From Bdellovibrio sp. UBA4095 (GTDB taxonomy: Bacteria > Bdellovibrionota > Bdellovibrionia > Bdellovibrionales > Bdellovibrionaceae), in NCBI GenBank assembly GCA_002381805.1, contig DFXZ01000004.1:744001-808000 (forward strand): a stretch of 64,000 nt of DNA, given 5' to 3'. Shown in pieces: positions 59,482-64,000 of this stretch; position 1 is the stretch's first letter; each line of letters begins with the position of its first letter. Below the pieces are notes generated by a model that did no database searches, had not been told where the DNA came from, and saw only the letters and a program-made list of their open reading frames with translations. The translations under genes were made by a program, and so were the position numbers.

Positions 59482-60223
59482 AGATGAAGCGGTGATGTTC
59501 CCAAGAATTTTTTAGGGCGTGTTCTTGCAGCTCCGCTTCGGTTCTGAAGAGCTTGTCGTCTCTGGCGGCGGCACTTACTGCTAGGCTTAACTTTGTTGCT
59601 GACTGCAACAATTGATAATCCCCCATAGTGTTTCCGGAGCAAAAGAATGGTTTCTTGCCTTTTGTTGCCTCTAGCAACGCATCTACTTTGCCTTGCCGAT
59701 AAGTGATCAGACCAGATTGCTTATCACTGATGATGTCATTCTTAACCTCAGTGCACACCCCCAGTACGTTCTCGGCCCCTAAGCCTACAAGTTCGGCGCC
59801 GGCCTCAACAGACCATTTAATTGATGCGGTGATGATATAGATTTGGACACCTTTAGAGAGAAAAAGTTCGATCACCTTTTTCTGCGAAAGAAAGACGGGA
59901 ATGGGTTTTATAGAAGCGACTGCCTGGCGCGCCCACTCTTGAACAACGTCAAGTTTTTGCCCTTGGCATATCTGAGCCAGCCAAAGGTAAGCTGACGGAG
60001 CGTCCTTGGCCTTCAAAGTTTCGTAATATTCCCACGGGTTTGCAGGCATAGGGACAAGTTTATTGTCTATTTGATAATGGAAGAAGTTTTCACCAAGATC
60101 AGTATCCCAGAGTGTGCCATCGGCATCGAAGGCCGCAACGGGTTGCGAGTCTTCTTTTAATGCGAGGTCCAGCGCCGAGTTGATTCGAGTCCATAACGTG
60201 TCGGAATAATCTTTGTATTTCAT
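59480..60223 (-). CDS. HAD-superfamily hydrolase (phosphoserine phosphatase-like)
   Basis: 247 residues, cytoplasmic. The HAD nucleophile motif FDADGTLWDTD is at residues 32-42, motif II IITAS is mid-protein, the Lys in RQGKVDAL and the motif III/IV region in FCSGNTMGDYQLLQ follow. It resembles phosphoserine-phosphatase-like HAD phosphatases with a helical cap; the substrate cannot be read. Divergent from the GNAT gene (50 nt apart). Confidence 0.87.
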   Translation of the reverse strand: MKYKDYSDTLWTRINSALDLALKEDSQPVAAFDADGTLWDTDLGENFFHYQIDNKLVPMPANPWEYYETLKAKDAPSAYLWLAQICQGQKLDVVQEWARQAVASIKPIPVFLSQKKVIELFLSKGVQIYIITASIKWSVEAGAELVGLGAENVLGVCTEVKNDIISDKQSGLITYRQGKVDALLEATKGKKPFFCSGNTMGDYQLLQSATKLSLAVSAAARDDKLFRTEAELQEHALKNSWEHHRFI

Positions 60224-60273
60224 AGCTCATTAGTATGAAATAGGATTTGAATAATGACAAGGAGACCTCGGGC

Positions 60274-60729
60274 ATGAATCTGTTTTGCCGAGTCATTCAA
60301 ATTGAAGACTTACCAGCGATATTGGAACTTGAGGGGCGAAAGATGCAGGAAGCCTACCCCGATGAAGCAGAGCGTATGATCGCTGGCTGGAACTCGAAAT
60401 TTCGGGTGGAGGCTCTGAATCATTACATCGCATTGGGTTGGAGCTTTCTTGCGATAGATCAAGAGACCCAAAAGCTTATGGGCTATTTTATTGCACAACC
60501 TTTGCTCTTTTTGGATGGCCAAACGCAAAGTCTGTGGGTGGAGCATGTGCAATATAACACTTTGCAAGCGCGAGATGAGCTGTGCGAATTGGCTTACAAG
60601 CTGAGTCGTGAAAAGCACTTACAAAGAGTCTATTTCCCGAATGAAAATGGCGTGCCTAACTCTGTTCAGAGTTTTAAGCCTGAAGTTTGGAAGCCAGGAA
60701 CGCTTCAGGTGAAGACGACGAAAGGCTAA
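60274..60729 (+). CDS. GNAT-like acetyltransferase
   Basis: 151 residues from the ATG at 60274 with AAGGAG nine bases upstream. FCRVIQIEDLPAILELEGRK at the N-terminus is the usual first strand-helix of GNAT proteins, followed by GWSFLAIDQETQKLMGYFIAQP and VEHVQYNTLQARDELCELAYKL quoted in part. The acetyl-CoA loop is degenerate. The C-terminus KPEVWKPGTLQV is unlike most GNATs. Two nt before glpD, so co-transcribed. Confidence 0.7.
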   Translation: MNLFCRVIQIEDLPAILELEGRKMQEAYPDEAERMIAGWNSKFRVEALNHYIALGWSFLAIDQETQKLMGYFIAQPLLFLDGQTQSLWVEHVQYNTLQARDELCELAYKLSREKHLQRVYFPNENGVPNSVQSFKPEVWKPGTLQVKTTKG

Positions 60730-60731
60730 AA

Positions 60732-62366
60732 ATGAATAGTTTTTCCTTCTTAGACAGAGCCGACAATATTGAAAAAATGAAATCGGAAAGCTTCGACTTG
60801 GTGATCATTGGCGGTGGTATCAATGGTGCCGGTGTTGCAAGAGACGCTTCAGCGCGTGGATTAAAGGTTGCTCTGGTCGAGGCCCGTGATTTTGCCTCAG
60901 GAACTTCTTCGAAATCGAGCAAGTTGATCCACGGGGGTATTCGCTATCTCGAAAATTTGGAATTCAAGCTTGTCTTCGAAGCTTTAACGGAGCGATCACG
61001 TCTATTTGAAATGGCCCCACATCTTGTGCATCCACTGCGGTTTATGCTTCCTCTCTATAAGGAAAGCCGCGTGGGAATGTTCAAAATGGGCCTGGGAATG
61101 TTTCTTTACGACGCTCTCGCACTTTTTCAGGTTCCAGAAATGCATGAACGTTTAAATGCTCAGGAGTCTTTAGAGCGCATGCCGGCCATGCAGCCCCATC
61201 ACCTTTTGGGTTCGTACGTGTATTCAGATGCTTATATGGACGATGATCGCTTGGTGCACGAAACTCTACGTGCCGCCAATGAAACTGGAGCAATCTGTGC
61301 GAATTATGTGAAGGCGATTGGCGCTAAATTTTCTCCGGAAGGGAAAGTGTCGGAAATCAGTTGCGAAGATGAGTTTACTAAAGAGAAGTTTTCGATTCGC
61401 ACAAGACACGTTATTAGCTCCGTGGGTCCGTGGACTGATGAGCTTGGGCAGAGGCTGCTTCAAGATTGGAAAAAGATACTACGGCCAACAAAAGGTATTC
61501 ATTTAACTCTTCCCAAGAATCGACTTCCACTACATAGCGCTGTCGTGATGGCGGCAGAGAAGAGTGATCGGATTGTGTTTGGAATCCCTCGTCATGATAT
61601 GATTATCATTGGCACTACGGATACGGACTTTAAGGAATCTCCAGAGAATGTGAACACGACCGCCGAAGACGTTAGATACTTACTTGAGATCACAGACAGA
61701 TACTTTCCAGGTGCTCAGTTGACAGTGTCTGATATTATCGCCAGCTATGCGGGAGTTCGTCCTTTGGTTTATGACGGCTCCAAGACAGAAGGAAAAACCA
61801 GTCGAGAGCACGTCATTATTGATGACCCGAGAGGGCTGACATTTGTGGCCGGTGGTAAATACACGACTTATCGTTTGATGTGCCAGCAAACTGTGGATCA
61901 CGCGCTAAAGAGTTTCACTCAGGAAGAACGCCTGCGCTTCGCAAAAGCTGATACCACAAAGCCGCTTAATAAATACACCAGTACGGACGCTTATTTAGAG
62001 GCCAGAAATTCGGCCTATCTCTGGGTCGAGGGAACAAATTGTTCAGAGGCTGATACTCATTTGCTGGCAGAACGATATGGAATGGAAGGGGAAGCGATTC
62101 TTCGGCGCAATCCTAAGAATTATTCTTACTGGCAGCTTGAAGCGGCCCAAGCCATTGATACCACAATGTGTATGCATCTTAGAGATTTCTATGCTCGCCG
62201 GGTACCTTTGTTTTTAGCCGATCGCAATCATGGCCTGAAAATTCAAGATCAGATCGTTGAAGTGTTTCGCGAGAAAATGGGCTGGGATAACCTTCGAGTT
62301 GAGGAAGAAATTAAAATGCTCAGCGAGTATATGGCCCGCGAACTGGAGTGGAAAAAGCAAATATAG
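60732..62366 (+). CDS. glpD: Aerobic glycerol-3-phosphate dehydrogenase
   Basis: 544 residues from the ATG at 60732 (GAAAGG upstream). FAD-binding motif VIIGGGINGAGVARDA near the N-terminus, then ASGTSSKSSKLIHGGIRYLE and the C-terminal GGKYTTYRLM region. It oxidises glycerol 3-phosphate to dihydroxyacetone phosphate at the membrane, feeding electrons to quinone. Glycerol 3-phosphate released from prey phospholipids is a likely source (inference). Confidence 0.95.
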   Translation: MNSFSFLDRADNIEKMKSESFDLVIIGGGINGAGVARDASARGLKVALVEARDFASGTSSKSSKLIHGGIRYLENLEFKLVFEALTERSRLFEMAPHLVHPLRFMLPLYKESRVGMFKMGLGMFLYDALALFQVPEMHERLNAQESLERMPAMQPHHLLGSYVYSDAYMDDDRLVHETLRAANETGAICANYVKAIGAKFSPEGKVSEISCEDEFTKEKFSIRTRHVISSVGPWTDELGQRLLQDWKKILRPTKGIHLTLPKNRLPLHSAVVMAAEKSDRIVFGIPRHDMIIIGTTDTDFKESPENVNTTAEDVRYLLEITDRYFPGAQLTVSDIIASYAGVRPLVYDGSKTEGKTSREHVIIDDPRGLTFVAGGKYTTYRLMCQQTVDHALKSFTQEERLRFAKADTTKPLNKYTSTDAYLEARNSAYLWVEGTNCSEADTHLLAERYGMEGEAILRRNPKNYSYWQLEAAQAIDTTMCMHLRDFYARRVPLFLADRNHGLKIQDQIVEVFREKMGWDNLRVEEEIKMLSEYMARELEWKKQI

Positions 62367-62404
62367 CCGAGCTTGGTTTTCATCAGGCAATTTGAGTTCG
62401 AAAT

Positions 62405-62896
62405 CTATTCGCGGCGATTTAAACTTTTTAACTCATAGTTTTCGCTGGTTTTATTGATTAAATCTTTTTCGACTTTTTTAACTATTCCGAACGGGACGTC
62501 GGCTATCCAGAGTTCCTCTGAAGACTCAGGATCACTTTTTTTAAGGTGGCAAGTTTTAAAGGTACCAGCCGGAACTGTGATAGTTTGGACTTCGCCCGTA
62601 GCATTGGTGCATCTGAAAATGAGCTCACGAAGCTTGGCGGGAGATGAAAGTTCTCGCATTGCAATTTCTTCCAGAGAGGCCTTCGCTTTCCCGTCGACAG
62701 TTCTGGTGTTTTCTATAATCCAGGTTTTTGATTCTTTATCGAGATCGACAATTTGTCGTGATATTTTCAGTGGCCGTTCGGACTTGCCCTTTTCTTTTTC
62801 GATTTTTCCTTCGTACTCGGCAATTGTACCGATGGACGGGTAGGCCAAAGAGAGGGTCGGAATGATAAAAAGTGAGATCGCAAGAGTTGTTTTCAT
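62405..62896 (-). CDS. Small secreted protein, unknown
   Basis: 163 residues. Signal peptide ends near residue 18 (PTLSLA). The mature part is beta-rich (TIAEYEGKIEKEKGK, WIIENTRTVDG) with two Cys (FRCTNATGE and FKTCHLKKSD) that may pair. It resembles in outline periplasmic proteins with a lipid-binding half-barrel (VPAGTFKTCHLKK, LWIADVPFGIVKKVE is a pattern seen in DUF3108-like proteins), but I cannot assign a family firmly. It stands alone, convergent to glpD. Confidence 0.75.
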   Translation of the reverse strand: MKTTLAISLFIIPTLSLAYPSIGTIAEYEGKIEKEKGKSERPLKISRQIVDLDKESKTWIIENTRTVDGKAKASLEEIAMRELSSPAKLRELIFRCTNATGEVQTITVPAGTFKTCHLKKSDPESSEELWIADVPFGIVKKVEKDLINKTSENYELKSLNRRE

Positions 62897-63075
62897 AGGC
62901 GCAGCTTACGCCAACTAGTCTGGATTAAGTCTTAAACTGGCATAAGAATGTACAAATACAAAATACGTCACAATGGGTAAAATTTAGTCAAACTTGGGGC
63001 CTCATTTCATTCTTAATGCAAACGGAACTGGCAAGAACCTTGTAGGCATGAGGGTGGCGAAGAAGGAGGTCACAA
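62897..63075. other. Non-coding divergent region with AAATACGTCA element
   Basis: 179 nt between two divergent genes. AAATACGTCA lies at 62961-62970, the same ten bases as in the rrf2 palindrome and the DUF3015 leader. No stem-loop is evident. Confidence 0.4.
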
Positions 63076-64000
63076 ATGAATAAGCTCAACTCAACATTAT
63101 TCACATTAGTGACTTTGACTTTGATGGCTTGTGGTAACGGTGGCGGAGGATCCGGTCACCAAGCTCCAATCGTAGTGAACCCTCTTCAAAATGGGGCCGG
63201 AATCTCTTCACTGACTTACGAATTTAAAAGGAATGGTTGTTCCACTGGAATTCAACGTTTCCAATCAAAAAAAGATTACTGTGATGGACTTTTAGACGAC
63301 GCTCGCAATGCTAACTGTGCGCGAGAGATGCGACTAGAGCACTATAATCGAGTATGTACAGGCGGGCCTTCCACCATCGGTGAACTCTCTCCCATGAGCA
63401 CAGTTCGTTGTACCGCAAACGGAATGGATTTAAAGGATCGCACCTTCGTTGACAACATAAACCCCTTCAATCCTCAACGTCGGCAGATTCTTACAGAAAG
63501 ATTTTGGGGTGGTCGTTCCGCGGTCACCTATGACCTTATGGGTACATTGGTCAGCAATTATGGAAAGTCCCAGATTTCGCTACAGCCATCCAAAGGCTCC
63601 ATGGCTGCTCAAAGCGAAATCACTATCGGGCAAAACAAAAATCAAGAGCGTTTTTCTGCGCGAACGAGTATGGGTGGTCAGCTTCAATTGACCGTTACCA
63701 ACTTTGACACGGAAAGAGAAATGGATGTCGTTTGCCTGACAGACAAAGCTTTTCGAAAAGTTAATAAAGATCTCAGCACTGTGCGCTGTTCTTTCACAAT
63801 GGGCAGCGACACAAATCCGTTAAGAAAAGAACAGATTTTACAATGGGATCAACGCAAACCGCTTGAGCGTGAGGTCTACCGGAATCGGGACTCTGAAGCC
63901 CTTATCGTTCGTTTGATACCTCCGCACCACGGTGCGGAAGCTAAAATAGAATTGGAAGCCATCGAGCTGGATATTAACAAAACCATCCGTGCCGAAAGTG
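63076..64000 (+). CDS. Lipoprotein of unknown function, C-terminus cut by window edge
   Basis: 308 residues visible, no stop before the right edge. AAGGAGG lies five bases before the ATG. Lipoprotein signal, lipobox LMAC (Cys 19), then a Gly/Ser linker. The region about 50-95 has four Cys (NGCSTG, DYCDGLLDD, NANCARE, RVCTGG), likely disulfide-bonded, with further Cys pairs later. No family recognised. It is probably a periplasmic or surface lipoprotein. Confidence 0.8.
   Translation, partial: MNKLNSTLFTLVTLTLMACGNGGGGSGHQAPIVVNPLQNGAGISSLTYEFKRNGCSTGIQRFQSKKDYCDGLLDDARNANCAREMRLEHYNRVCTGGPSTIGELSPMSTVRCTANGMDLKDRTFVDNINPFNPQRRQILTERFWGGRSAVTYDLMGTLVSNYGKSQISLQPSKGSMAAQSEITIGQNKNQERFSARTSMGGQLQLTVTNFDTEREMDVVCLTDKAFRKVNKDLSTVRCSFTMGSDTNPLRKEQILQWDQRKPLEREVYRNRDSEALIVRLIPPHHGAEAKIELEAIELDINKTIRAES

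Noticed and set aside
1..64000. CRISPR arrays, transposases, integrases, tRNA or rRNA genes
   Set aside because: No regularly spaced repeats, no transposase or integrase motifs, and no tRNA-like or rRNA-like sequence was seen. Gene order looks like stable core chromosome.

Overview
The window reads as chromosome of a Bdellovibrio-type predatory bacterium. The grounds are gene content and order: a Tad/Flp pilus operon ending in a YD-repeat (RHS-like) gene, a motAB stator pair, a tolQRAB cluster, a suf operon, and many lipoproteins and secreted proteins of unknown function. From memory, the pilus-to-motAB stretch matches B. bacteriovorus HD100 near the hit (host-interaction) locus; I could not check this. 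There are no insertion sequences, CRISPR arrays, tRNA or rRNA genes. Gene density is high, with many ATGA/TGATG start-stop overlaps.

Layout. 1-8.9 kb (minus strand): one Tad operon read right to left: flp1, a leaderless Flp-like gene, three pseudopilin/TadE-like genes, cpaB, the secretin gene cpaC, a fused cpaE-cpaF ATPase gene, tadB, and a partial YD-repeat secreted protein cut by the left edge. A FliA-like promoter precedes flp1. A 24-codon membrane peptide gene with its own promoter lies at 9.1 kb. 9.2-12 kb (minus): a BatE-like gene, bamD, a TPR gene and hpt. 12.1-18.5 kb (plus): an AST-like arginine/ornithine catabolic operon (class III aminotransferase, M20 hydrolase, AstA, AstD) with mltG coupled to its end. 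19-25.8 kb (plus): aspartokinase, nitroreductase, DusB, TypA/BipA and an ABC exporter. 25.8-28.6 kb (minus): DUF523, a monofunctional transglycosylase, a sugar epimerase and a PAP2 phosphatase. 28.7-30.2 kb: motAB.

30.3-36.1 kb (minus): unknown secreted proteins, including an 876-residue protein and a DUF3015/DUF4105 pair. 36.3-42.6 kb (minus): tolQ-tolR-tolA-tolB-glnE, then a periplasmic cyclophilin. 42.8-43.6 kb: a degenerate GDPD-fold protein. 43.8-49.6 kb (plus): rrf2-sufBCDS-nfu, preceded by a perfect 9-bp inverted repeat. 49.6-53.2 kb (minus): an AsmA/DUF748-like protein and a lipoprotein metallopeptidase overlapping a small anchored protein. 53.36-53.54 kb (minus): a 6S RNA gene with its own promoter, recognised by primary sequence and closing stem. 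53.6-59.4 kb (plus): a small membrane protein, xseA-xseB-ispA-tlyA, a patatin-fold lipoprotein lacking its nucleophile, and pepP. 59.5-64 kb: a HAD hydrolase, GNAT, glpD, a secreted unknown, and a lipoprotein cut by the right edge.

Taken together, the region is rich in envelope functions (pilus, Bam and Tol components, peptidoglycan enzymes, flagellar stator) mixed with core metabolism. The points most worth a second look are the architecture of the pilus operon, the 6S gene, the incomplete AST pathway, the rrf2/suf palindrome and a related motif upstream of other genes, and two pseudoenzymes.
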